64,000 bases of DNA from Combretum micranthum (taxonomy: Eukaryota > Streptophyta > Magnoliopsida > Myrtales > Combretaceae), in the NCBI GenBank assembly GCA_024138025.1, contig JAMXBD010001213.1, positions 372,001 through 436,000 on the forward strand, given 5' to 3'. Shown here piece by piece: positions 48,462 through 59,758 of this stretch. Made by a program: the position numbers and the translations under genes. Positions within the stretch are counted from its first letter, which is position 1. The number at the start of each line of letters is the position of its first letter. The notes under the pieces were generated by a model that saw only the letters and a program-made list of their open reading frames with translations, was not told where the DNA came from and did not search any database.

Positions 48462-49423
48462 AGATCTACATTCGGGAAATTGTGTGGCTACATGGCATAC
48501 CAGCAGGGATTATTTCGGATAGAGACCCAAGATTTGTGTCTAAGTTTTAGACGAGTTTGCAAAAGAGTTTGGGTACCAAACTGCACTTGAATACGACATA
48601 TCACCCTCAGACCGATGGATAGTCTGAGCGGACATTCTAAACTCTAGAAGACATGTTAAGAGCCTGTGTATTGGAATTCAAGGGGAGCTGGGATAATCAT
48701 ATACCTCTCATCGAGTTTGCTTACAACAACAGCTACCACTCAACTATTCAGATGCCACCCTATGAAGCCTTATATGGATGGTGTTATAGATCCCCTTTGT
48801 TTTGGGATGATGTTGGAAAGATAGCTATCGGGCCGAAATTGGTACAAGAAGCAGCTGATAAGGTGAGGGTAATTTAGTGAAAAATGAAAGAGGCTCAAGA
48901 CAAGCAAAAGAGCGGGGCAGATTTAAAAAGGAGGGAACTCGAGTTTAAAGTAGGTGACCATGTGTACCTAAAGATAAGCCCGATTAAGAGTATTAAAAGA
49001 ATGCGTCCACAAGGGAAGCTGAGCCCGAGGTTATTGGACCCTTCAAAATTTTGGAAAGAATCGAGGATCTAGCGTACTGGCTAGCTCTACCCCCAAACTT
49101 GTCCGAGATTCACAACGTATTCCATGTGTCAATGTTAAGAAGGTATGTACCTAACTCGGAAAGGATTTTAGAATTGGAGCCCATTCAATTGAAGGAAAAT
49201 CTGACATATGGAGAACATCCCATAAAGATATTGGATAAGAAAACCCAAAGGCTACGAAATAAGGACATTCATTACGTTAAAGTGTTGTGGAGGAATCATG
49301 CCTTCGAGGAAGCAACTTGGGAAGCTGAAAAGGAAATCCGGAGAAAGTACCCGAGTTATTTGAAGGACAAGGTACGTCATTTCAGTTTTGAGAACAAAAC
49401 TCTGTTTAAGGTGGGAAGGTTGT
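48462..49423 (+). pseudogene. pol (IN-CHD): Integrase C-terminal half and chromodomain of Tekay-like fragment F
   Basis: From 48462 one frame reads IREIVWLHGIPAGIISDRDPRF (catalytic Asp in SDRD), HPQTDG then a stop in place of Gln, SERTF and TLEDMLRACVLEFKGSWD (the catalytic Glu region), FAYNNSYHSTIQMPPYEALYG, and VGDHVYLKISP. Stops lie at about 48548 and 48875-48880. A frame change near 49040 leads to LALPPNLSEIHNVFHVSMLR and then a chromodomain: PIKILDKKTQRLRNKDIHYV, VLWRNHAFEEATWEAE and IRRKYPSYL. Chromodomains of this group target integration to heterochromatin. The stop codon at 49421-49423 lies within the TGTAA that starts the LTR. Everything upstream of integrase is missing. Confidence 0.92.
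49404..49420 (+). other. Polypurine-like tract of fragment F
   Basis: GTTTAAGGTGGGAAGGT directly ahead of the LTR start TGTAATCCCC, the expected place for the plus-strand primer. Confidence 0.7.
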
Positions 49424-52400
49424 AATCCCCGGTTTTCCCAGCAGTCAAGTAAACTTTAGGAACCAGAAAGCGAAACCCTAAATCTGATTGGTTCAAGCCT
49501 TGTGAGAGAAACTTAGAAACCCTATATCTGGCTTTCCTTCGGTTTCATATCAAAAGAAATCTTATTAAATAATTTAATGTGAAATATTGTTTTAAAGTAT
49601 ATTTCAAACCATCGAAAGTTTTAATTTCGGAAAATTTTCTATTCCGGGTCTTCTCGAGCCCCATTTCTGAAAAGCGAGCCCTAGGACTAGAAACTCAGAA
49701 AAATATTCTGGAGTACTCTTTCGAACCGAAATTTTGTAAGGATTTCAAAAAAATAAGTTTTGTAATTTTTCGGGCTACAACAATTACAGTTATAGCCTTT
49801 TTCCTGTATTTTCTTCACTATCGGTAAAGTAGATGTCTTGTCTACTATTTATCACTATTTACAAGTACAACCTACAATACATACTACCCATGCCCTAGTC
49901 TTACATTCTTACAACTACTTATTATATTTTCTTTTCCAAGAAATATTTGATTCTTACTAAATTATTATATTTAATACATTTTATTACATAAATTACAATT
50001 TCAAATAAAATTATATATATATATATATATCTCTCTCCCCATGTGGTCGGCGCAAACACACACCCACACGCCGCGCCCCCCCCCCAATTTTCCCCCTCAA
50101 TTTGTTTTTTTTCTTCTTTTTATAATACAACAAATCCTAATTTACTTAATATATTACTCATCTACACTCTCTCTCTCATTTCTACTCTTTCAAATTTTTA
50201 AAAAGCAAAATCCTCTCTTCTTCTTTCCTCTTTGCCGTGACCCACACCCCTCACACACCACATCAAGCTCTTTCTTCTTCATTTCTTCATCAAATCCTTC
50301 CTTAGGTGATGATTCTTAAGCTTTATTAATACTTAATGTTGTAATGGCAAGATTATTCATGAGTGTTTTCACCTTAAATCCCCATGAGCAAGTGCTAGGG
50401 ATGAGAAAATGCTAATACATGAATATCAAGCCATCACAAGAGTGGATCTTGTGTTCGATGAGCTTTTGTTGAAATATTATCATGTTCATGCATATAAAAG
50501 TAGAGATATTGCATGAAAAATATATGTTCATACCCTTAAACTCCTTTTCATGCACTATCAGTAGTAGATCTTGCACTTAGACACTCATATTACACTTGAC
50601 ATTCATGTTCATATGGATATTTTGTGTTTTCATGCATTAATGCTCATAAAGATTTAGTCTTGTGTATATAAATGTGATAGTTGATAGATCTTTGTGTAGA
50701 TAAGACAATGAACTTGAAAAGAAAAGGTTTTTGTTAGAAATGTTCAAAAGAAAATCCGTATGACTTCAAAGCCCTATTTTAAAAACCCTTGTAACAACTT
50801 TGAAACTCATGTTTTATATAAAAAAAAATGAAGGGTATAAGTAATAGATATCATTAAGTAATGATTTTTATAAGTTGAAATGAGTTTAGATGAGAGTAAT
50901 GTGTAAAACAAGAAGTAGAATCAAGATGGAAAATTTTGAGTTAATAGTCAACTTGTAAAATTCGTAACTTTAGATGATGCCTATGTAAACACCTATTATT
51001 CAAGATCAAAATGAATGTTTTATATGTTAAATGAAGTCCTTAGGTAGTAGATATAGTAAAGTCTTAAAATTTTAATGCATTACACAAGTTTTCCCAAAGG
51101 AATCATTAAAAAAAAAAAAAAAAAACGGATTTTCTAAAATTTGGATTTTTGAGTAAAGCCTATTTGAAAACATAATTGCAAAGTAAAAAATGTAAATTTT
51201 TATGTAGAAATGAAGGTCTTGGGTAGTATAGGTGATGAAGACTCATTTTTTTATTAAGATAGCTAGAAATTCCTAAGAATAAAATCCAAAACACTAGTGT
51301 GGTGTGAAAATTAGAAAATTGGATTTTCAAGAAGTAGTTATTGTTGGAGTCTTGCAAAAATTTAGGAGTTTAAAAGTTTATTTTACCAAAACTCATCAAG
51401 ATCATGCATACATTGAACTCAGCACATGTCATTCATGATAGGAAATCATTCATACTTCATATATACTTGAATCATCAACTAGATACATTTCAGACAAGTG
51501 CAAAACTATTTTTCGAAAAAGGGAATGGTTACTGATCAGATCTGATCCCTCTGTTCCATACATAAATGTTTTCAAAACTTGGAAATGATATTAGAATTAG
51601 GTAGATCTTTCAAAGTAGATAGAAATCGATATAAAATTTGCAGAATTCCGAGTTAAAATAACCAAGTTATGGCCGTTTTAAGTTGGAACTTCCACAAATA
51701 GCGAGAATCACGATTTTTATTAGTTTTGATACATAGTTTGGATTAGTTAAGTGATAAAGTAATCATTAGGGTATTCTTCTTTGGTAGGTGATCCGGGACC
51801 AACAAATCCTACCACCCGATTACTACTATTAAAAGACCAGCGTACCATGGCGACTGAGGATCACTTCCAATTTCAATTATTGCTTGTAATTGTAATGAAA
51901 GCTGCACTAGTTACTTAGCAAAGATAAATCAATGCTTGTATAGATGAGTTAGGATTGATTTTCTGTGAATATTGTTTGATCACCTAAATGAACTGGTAGA
52001 ATTGATTATTTGAAATTGAAGATGAACTTGAACTCATTCATAACACAATGGGGATGGGGATGGAGCATTAGCATTTGTTGGTTTTTGTCATGATCCATAA
52101 AACAAATATGAGTTGGTTAATCATGATCCATAAAATGAATATGAGTTGGTTAATCGTGATCCATAAAATGAATATATGAGTTGATTGACTGTGAGCCTAA
52201 ATGACATCGTATCGCAGGATTCGTTAATTTGCTAATCTAGGATGGAGGGCGCAAGTCCATCCACATATGATTTCCAATGGTCATATGTTTGTTGAATTCA
52301 TGTGTTTGATGCATACCATTTGTCTGATTAATCACTTGCTTGAATGATATATTTTAATTGTAATATGGAAATTTTAACTCACTAAGCTAGTATAGCTTAC

Positions 52401-52772
52401 GCCCCTATAGTTTTTATTTGTTGCAACACGAGTTTATTTGGATTAGGCCAAGGCAGGCTACAGCTCAAGTACAGGAGCTAGGCGTTTCCTATAGAAGTTG
52501 TATTCAACTTTGTTTAGACTTCCACAGGAAACCAAAAGGCTCTGGATGACTGTAATGGACCTTTAAATATTCTTTTGCGAGGGAATGCCCCTTAGACTTT
52601 GTACCTTTTGTTTATGCATTTGATTTATTATCTAATGCTGTTGAATACCGTACTAAACTTCTTAACTCCATTGAATTGAGTACTCTATTGTCGTAAAGGG
52701 ACGCCTTATATTTATACAAGACCCCTAAAAGAATCAGATAGTAATTCGAGAGTCTTATATGGCATGTGGCGG
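49421..52772 (+). repeat. 3' LTR of fragment F, last ~35 bases missing
   Basis: Starts TGTAATCCCCGG immediately after the chromodomain ORF, which links this LTR family to a Tekay-type element. It contains the CAGTTATAGCC module near 49785, the conserved block at 51597-51690 and four subrepeats at 52078-52205. It ends abruptly at GTGGCGGAC, before the GGGTAC...GTGACA terminus, and is joined to LTR C2 sequence. Confidence 0.9.
52078..52205 (+). repeat. Four subrepeats in the F LTR
   Basis: Units of GAGTTGGTTAAT then CGTGATCCATAAAATGAATAT, the last one diverged. Confidence 0.8.
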
Positions 52773-54257
52773 ACGTATGAAAAATAACGGGGAATAAACT
52801 CACTCAGCCATGATGACACCTTTCTTGAAAATGGATGAGTCGTTTTGGATTTCCACTAATCGTAGTAATCTTCGGGATATGAACAATCCTCCTCGAGATT
52901 GCCTAATCAAGAAGAATATCCAAAATGAGTATTTCTTTTTTATTCTATGGTACTAATAAGGAACTATATTATAAGATCGTTAAAACTTGTATAGAAAGAA
53001 ATTCTAGCTTAAAATGGCCATAACTTGGTCATTTTAACTCGGAATTGCGCATATAATATACCATTTTCTACCTATTCAAAAAAATCTATCCAATTCTAAA
53101 ATTATTTTCATCAAACTAAGTCGTTTAAGTTCCAAAGTAGTGGTGACTAGATTTACCACGAATTTTCATAAAACTTGAATTCCTTCTTTTAACAAAACTC
53201 ATAGAAAAGAGATAGGTATTATAATAGTTTGTAAAACCTTTGAAATGTATTTACATATATTCCTTGACTCATATCAAATGTATGAAACCAATGAAGTTGT
53301 CTCAAATCATAAATTTTTGGTAATAGTAAAGTCTTGGAAAAGTGAAACTTCTGAAAATTCCTCTTATTTTTGCTAATGAATATCTCAAGTTATTTTAAAT
53401 GAGTACTTTTCTTTTTGTTGATTTCATTTCCTTAGTCTTTTTATATTTCCAAAGAATGATTTCATTTTCTAAGCTTAGTTTCTAATGCTTTTTGAAAATA
53501 ATAACAATTCTATATTTGTAAAAATAATTTCCTTGTTTATTAAGATCATTCCTCTTTCACGAAAAGAAACCCTTGGTGTTTGTCACCTAGTTTTTGATGA
53601 AAAAAAAAATGAAGTTTAGTAAAACTTTTGATTACTCAAGAAGTTCTTTCCATGTTATGTTTTTTTTGTAAAAATTCCTATGAACTCCTCTAGATTTCTT
53701 ATAAAAGTTTATTAAGGTAAAATCCTTAGTTTTTGAAATACCCCAAATCTTCACCTAGATTAAAAATTGAGTTTAGATAGTTTAAATGAATTAAATGAAT
53801 TATAGGACTTAATTAGACAAGTTGGCTTAATTTAATTAGCTAATAATTAAGTTGGTTTTGAGATTTGAAATTCCTCAAATCCCTAAACATGTTCTAAAAA
53901 TGTTTAGAGGATTCCTAAACATTCAATTTAGACCAAAAAGACTAATTCCTAAATCTCAGTAAAATTTGAGTTTATTTGCTTGAATAAAAATATCAGTTCT
54001 TGAGCCCGAACTCAAATTAAATATCTTTGTATCCAAATTAAATTCCTAAATTAAGTTCTTATTTTAAGATCTTAATTTATAGTCTATTGGTTTAGAAATC
54101 ATCTTTTAAATACTTCTGGAACTATAGATATTGATCTGATAGTTCTAAACCTATACCCTATTTCTATTTTAGCCAAATTTGACTTTATCCTTTCCTTTTC
54201 TTTTTATTTTTTCCTTTGCTGCCATTTGCTTTTCCTTTGTTCTGTTTTACGTTTTCT

Positions 54258-54298
54258 TTCTTCTTCTTCTTCTTCTTCTTCTTCTTCTTCTTCTTCTT
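54258..54298. repeat. (CTT)n microsatellite
   Basis: About 13 CTT units in the B-family LTR, in a CT-rich stretch like the leader stretches of other LTRs. Confidence 0.95.
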
Positions 54299-54780
54299 TC
54301 CCTCTCAAAATTCAACAAAACTCAAGATCAAAGCCTACTAGAAGATAAATCAAAGCTAGAAGAGAGAAGATGAAGGAAAACAAGCTAGAAGAAGGAATCA
54401 ATATTAGAACAAAAGAGGAAGAAGAAATTACATGTTGTGTTAAAAGATAAGTTTTCTATTTCAATTAATCTTTGTTTTATTTGTTGTTTACTTATTCAAT
54501 TGATGAATTGATGTTGAAAATGAGTTGAAGTGCTGTTTATATTTGTATTTGTTGAGTTGAAGTTTGATATGAGTTGATTTGAGGAAGAAGAGTATTAATT
54601 GTGGGTTGTGATGATTTGATTGTAGTTTGAAGTTGTGGGAAGAGATTTGAAGTGTTAGGAGTTGTTATTAGTGTTTGCTTAATGTTAGAATTGATATAGG
54701 AAGCTTAGGAAATGATTTGAAGAAGTTTTGATAAAAGGAAGTGTAAAAAAAAATCTCTTTTCGCAACCTGTTCTGCCTTC

Positions 54781-54940
54781 AACGCCGGCTCCTGGAGCTT
54801 CTACGCAGCCGGCTTTGAGCCGGTGTTGAAGGGAACAGAATGCCCAACGCTGCCAGATTTGAGACTTACACTGCCAGCTTTGAGCCTTACGCTGCCGGCT
54901 TTGAAATTTACGTCGCCAGCTTTGAAGTGCTGGTGTTCGT
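54781..54940. repeat. CCGGCG-type module in the B+ LTR
   Basis: Units AACGCCGGCTCC, GCCGGCTTTGAGCCGGTGTT, ACGCTGCCGGCTTTGA and ACGTCGCCAGCTTTGA, like those at 20263-20650. Confidence 0.8.
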
Positions 54941-56560
54941 TTTACTCAGTGCCCTATTTCGCAGCTGTTTCGTATTTTAGCCATAACTTTTTCATATGAC
55001 CTTCGATTAAGGTGATTCAACTTGCTATAAAAAGATTAAAAAGAGATCTACAACTTTCATGTTTTGAGTTTTTACAAATACAAAACCAATTGATGCTTAA
55101 ATTTTGATTCTTTCCGGCTGTATGTTTTCTTAAACAAAAATTAAAACTTGTTTTTGATTTCTAAATGTTTATTTTTAAGTGTAAATGGATCTTTTTGAAT
55201 TAAAATGAGATAGATAAGTGATGTTGATGTTTATGTTGATAGATTGATTTAATTAACCATGATTTAGATAGATTTATAAATTCAACAAAATAATGAATTT
55301 CCAAGAGTATTAAACTATAAGTAGTTATGTTGTATATATGATTTCCATTGCTTGATTTATGATGTTGTGATGACTTAGTGAAACTAAATGATCTTGATAA
55401 GTATATAAATGATGATTTATGTATTTATATGAATTTTATTTGAATTTCCTTCATGCTAAGTTTAAGATTTGTTTATTATTTGTTCTTATGATTAGTTATT
55501 GAACTTAAATGAACTTAGTTAACAAACTTAAGTTCAACTTGATTAAATAGACTTGAATGAGTTAAAATGAATTAGATTGAGTTAGTTTAACCATATTTGA
55601 CTTAGTTTTTGAACTAAGTGATCAAGGTTAATTAATTTAGCTAAGTTTAAGTTAAGGTGGGTTCAAGTTGACATAGATCCTACATGTATAATGAATTAGT
55701 AATGAATCTAAGTTTAACTTGACTAAATGAGCTTGAATTAGCTAAAAGGAATTATATTACTTAAGTTAATCAACTTGAACTAGTTTTAGATTAAAGGATT
55801 AATTCTAATGAGTTTGACTTAATGAACTCAATTAAACTAAAATGAACTAGATTTCTTAAGCTTAATCCACTTGGTTTGGCTTCTGAATTAAATGGCTAAG
55901 GTTAATCAGTTTGACTTGGTAAATGACTTAAATGACTAATTCTAATCAATTTGACTAAGGTTAAGCTAAAATAGGTTAGTAACAAATAATTGGGTTAAAT
56001 GAATGTGTTAGGGTAATCTTTGAATAACATGAGGAATATGTTGTTTCGAATGTTTAATTGTTTTGGATTTATCTGTTTTTGAATATAAATGTTTTGTTGA
56101 TGCTTTATGGATAAGAAACCATAATCGAAGTGAAAAGAAATACTTTGACAGACAAAGGAGAACCGTCCATATTTTGGTGGGGTGATTTATCGTAGCCCTA
56201 GTGGGGTTCCACATTAGTGTCTACTCAAATAGGATCTTAATAAAATTTGGTATAGATGACATAGTAATTGATTAGATTGAGCTAGTTTAATTGATTGGTT
56301 TTTTAATTGTTTTGTAAGGAGTTGGTGGATCTTTTACAAAAGGAAATAAACTCATTTGAGTTTCTATCAAGTAGTGGACATCGTCATTGGGGTTCATGTT
56401 TTTCTTACAGGCGATCTTATATAACGTACGCAGTAACTTGCGTGTTGGATGTTAGGATAGGCATCTAAAATGAATTAAGAACTTAAACTCAGCTTAATAA
56501 TTAATTAGTGTTGGTTGTGCTTTACGTCGTTGAATCTGGAACCGGGGAGCGATAACCTTG

Positions 56561-56655
56561 TCATGATGCAATGACATGTTAGTTAGGCGCTTAACCAAGT
56601 CATGATGCAATGACTTTACCATGATGCAATGGTACGCTATGATGCAATAGCTATT
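56561..56655. repeat. Four ATGATGCAAT units in the B+ LTR
   Basis: TCATGATGCAATGAC twice, CCATGATGCAATGGT and CTATGATGCAATAGC, with irregular spacing. Each has dyad symmetry in its flanking bases (for example CCAT...ATGG). They are absent from the inverted B-family copy. Confidence 0.85.
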
Positions 56656-58308
56656 CTTTTTGGTTAAGTGGGTAGCCAATAGAGGGAATAGTATCTGAGT
56701 AACGTTTACTTAAACTTAGGGGGAAATACCATGGTTTAGTTCAAAGTTTATGGGAACTTGTGAACTAGGCTCATGTTATGGACTGAGTTTAAGTAGAGTC
56801 GGGCAACGACTTTTGAACCCTAAATGAAGCTATTTTCTTTATCGGTTAGATATAGGAGATATAGATATTCGGTCTATCTATATCAACCCCCTGAGTAGTT
56901 GCTGTTACTTAGGACCCCCAGATTCCCATTGGCTTGTTCCGGAGTGTGAGTGCTCCATTGTTGATTTGTTTATTTTAATGAAAAGATAATAACTTGTGGA
57001 TTGATGCATTGCATTTAGTTAAGCTCGCGTGCCACTTCGTGTGTGATTATGTTGCTGTGTACTAGGCTTCGACTCATCCTTGTTGTTGTTATTCTTTTTA
57101 CAGGTATTATTGCTGTTGATGTTGATGTTGATGAGGATGGTGATGGTGATGATGATTGATGTGATGATGTTTATCCCGGGTTTTGGGCGATTATGAAGAT
57201 ATGGGAGAATGAGTGAGGTGTGATAGGATCGAGATATTTCTTGTATTTTGTTTCTTCTTTGCTTTATTTTATGAAAACTGGATTTATTTATAAATTGTAT
57301 TTTCTTTTAAGGGCTTGTTAATGCTCACTTGATTGTAAATGATTATCTACCCCTAAGAGTAGATCATAAAGTGTTTATAAAGTTAGTTTCTTAGAAAACT
57401 GGTTTGCTCTGTAAGGCGTAGAAGTTTATAAGTTGTTTTATAAAATTTGATTTTCCGCTGCCGAATTCAGTTATTTAGAAATCTAACTAAACGATTTCAT
57501 AAATAATAAAATTGGTTTAGCAATGTTCAACATAAACACCTTCTTTTAAGACAACCTTACGTATAATTCGTAAGAGTTATACGTGGTTGGGGACTTGGTG
57601 TGCTTAATTTGAGAATTGAGTATGTCGGGTCTTTACAGTTTTTATGAAAATTACTTCCTACTTTTAGTTTTAGAGGAAATTTTCTATTTTAAGAAAACTT
57701 TTCCTTATTTATTTTATTGAGACAAGAATCATTATGTTTATGCATGAATATGAATCATAAAGTTATGAAAACATAAGGAAATATAATAACTTAAAGAAAT
57801 AAGCTAGTAAAGAAATAAATCAAGTATTGGAACCTTAGCTTCATCAAGGTATCCCGGAACTAAGAAAAGACTAGTCTCAAAAAGAAAAGGAAAATGCTAT
57901 GACTTGATGAGGACAAGTCTAAGACTAGAAAAACTAGTCTTAAAAACAACATGAATGTAAATAAATTGTAAGGAAAGTAAATAAATTTGCGAAAGAAATT
58001 ACCTTATATGCTCTAAAAGATATATATATATATATATAGCTACATAGATATATTTAGTAATAAAAGCAACATAAAGAAATTAGATTCATGAACAAAAACA
58101 AAGTATGAACTTATTGTTGCTTTCTTTAACCTTCATGGTTTAAAAAACACACACTAAGCTCATACTAAGTAAATGAACACTTTATAAAGCTAAAACTATT
58201 ACCTAGAGAAGAAGTGGAAACTAGAGAAACTTGAGAGAGTTTATGAAGAGATTTTTGGAGAGTAATTTTAGTGCGTGGAAGTTGTGAAAGAAGTAAAGGA
58301 AGAGGGGG

Positions 58309-58316
58309 TATTTATA
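58309..58316 (-). promoter_or_regulatory. Likely TATA box of LTR C2
   Basis: The minus strand reads TATAAATA, followed by CCCCCTCTTCC and a CT-rich stretch, equivalent to 25438-25445 in A2. Confidence 0.55.
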
Positions 58317-59007
58317 GGAAAATGTGGGAGGAATTTTGTGTTAATTAAATAAATGAAAAACAAAACAAATGGGGGAGAAAAAGAGAGAGGCCAGCACTAC
58401 TTGAGTGTGTGTGAGGGAGTGAATTTTTTTTTTTTTGTGTTTTTATTAATGAAAAAATATGAAAGATATGAAGTTGTATTGGAAATGAAAATTGTAAGAA
58501 AATAGAGGTATGGATTGTAAGAATAGGTTATAAGAAAAAGTAGAGATAGATGAATAGTGTAGAATAGTAGTAAATAGTGTAATGTAAAGTAGATATGACA
58601 ATTTAAATACCGGTAGTAAGAAAATAAGCATATAATTGCGATATATGATATTTTTAATTACCGAAAAATTACGAAACTGATATTTTTGAATCCTTATATT
58701 AAATCGGTCCTATTAGTGCTATCGAAATATTTTTATTATTTCGAGCTCCGAGACACGATTTTCGAGAACTGATCTTGCCCGAGTCCGAAGGACACTCGGA
58801 TTTTGTAAATTTGATATTTTTATATAACCTAAAGCTATTACGAACTATTATCAATAATTATTCTAGCTTCGTTTTCTAAGGCTAAAGAAAACGGGAATGC
58901 TAGATCTAAAATCTAAGGTTTGTACTAGATTTTTGACCTTTAGGGTTTCGTTTGACTTTTAATTCTAAGATCAACTTAAAATTAACCAAAAATTTTAGGG
59001 GTTTACA

Positions 59008-59758
59008 GCCTAAGGATTAAGACACCCACAAGAAGTGTCGTGTCGACACAGGAAATGTTAAAGGATTATCCATTGGAGATTCAAGGACACCTTTCTAAGA
59101 GTGATCTAATAATATTGAAGATGAATAAGTGTGAAGTCATATTAGCATGAATTGGTTAAGCAAGGTTAAAGCTATAGGGGATTGCCAAAAGAAAGTGGTA
59201 AACTTCAATGATCAATCAGAGAAAGGAGGAGAGGTTGTTGGAGAGACCATAGTCTTGAGAAAACATGGGTTAAACTCTTTCAAGTTGATTATAGAAGATG
59301 AAGAAGTCATGCCTATTGAGGGTATTCTAGATGAGGAGGAAACTCGGGAATAAAAGGATATACTTGTTGTAAATGAGTATTTGGATATATTTCTAGAAGT
59401 ATTACTTGGGTTATACCGAAAAGAGAAATTGATTTTGAAATTGTTTTGGCTCTAGATACCGAGCGTGTCGCCATGGGGCGCACCTGTTCTGTCTGTGAAG
59501 AAGAAGGATGGGTTTATGAGATTATGTATCGATTATCGTGAGCTAAACAAGGTTACAATCAAGAGTCGATACCCCATTACCTAAGATTGATGATTTGTTT
59601 GATTAGCTTCAAGAAGCATGTGTGTTTTCACGCATTGATTTACGCTCAGGGTATCACCAATTAAGAATAAAGTCTAAAGGTGTATGAAAGACGGCTTTTC
59701 GTACCCGTTATGGACATTATGAATTCCTGGTGATGCCGTTTGGATTGACCAATGCACC
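59008..59758 (+). pseudogene. pol (PR-RT): Protease C-terminal part and start of reverse transcriptase of E
   Basis: The first part reads in pieces: YPLEIQGHL, a LIILKMNKCEVILA stretch (the second protease block) and MNWLSKVKAIGDCQKKVVNF. After a stop near 59352 the RT begins: [36 protein letters not shown], then, after stops, RIDLRSGYHQLRIK (with the first catalytic Asp of the palm) and a YGHYEFLVMPFGLTNAP box. The gene is cut right after this box by the LTR at 59759, so the YMDD-type motif and RNase H are not in view. Upstream it joins the protease fragment ending at 44146. It is a pseudogene with several stops. Confidence 0.88.

Larger units (their letters stand above)
53734..57637 (+). 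mobile_element. B-family solo LTR (plus), 3,904 bp
   Basis: TGAAATACCCC...GTCGGGTCTTTACA with the perfect duplication GTTTT (53729-53733 and 57638-57642). No coding region is present. It has a CTT microsatellite, the CCGGCG-type module (54781-54940), a GCCATAACTTTTTCAT block (54975-55060), and four ATGATGCAAT units (56561-56655). The ends match the inverted copy at 15624-21670. Confidence 0.95.
44147..59007 (-). mobile_element. Solo LTR C2 (minus) with several nested insertions
   Basis: Starts TGTCACGCCCCGAAGG and ends TTTAGGGGTTTACA. The flanks GCTTG (44142-44146) and GCCTA (59008-59012) agree at three of five bases and may be a mutated duplication. The protease reading frame continues across the site if five bases were duplicated. 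Own segments: 44147-44697, about 48171-48220, 52773-53733 and 57643-59007. Guests are A4, a SINE, fragment F and B+. About 440 bases of the LTR are missing where F lies. It resembles A2 (23270-26349) closely in order and sequence. Confidence 0.75.
29120..59758 (+). mobile_element. Decayed Tekay/Del-like chromovirus E with nested solo LTRs
   Basis: Parts in order: 5' LTR (29120-30803 and 35697-35791), primer site (35800-35812), upstream ORF (36058-36957), leader, gag (42484-43652), protease (44003-44146, resuming at 59008) and RT (to 59758). Solo LTRs at 30804, 37171 and 44147 split it. The flanks of the first two close exactly on 5-bp duplications, and the coding frame of protease resumes across the third. 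The RT stops at the next LTR insertion (59759); RNase H, integrase and the 3' LTR of E are outside the window. Lineage is judged from the LTR family, which in fragment F (48462-52772) is attached to a chromodomain. Confidence 0.85.

Noticed and set aside
57110..57170. GAT-rich stretch as a coding acidic tract
   Set aside because: A simple GAT/GTT microsatellite-like run in the B+ LTR, with no extended ORF.
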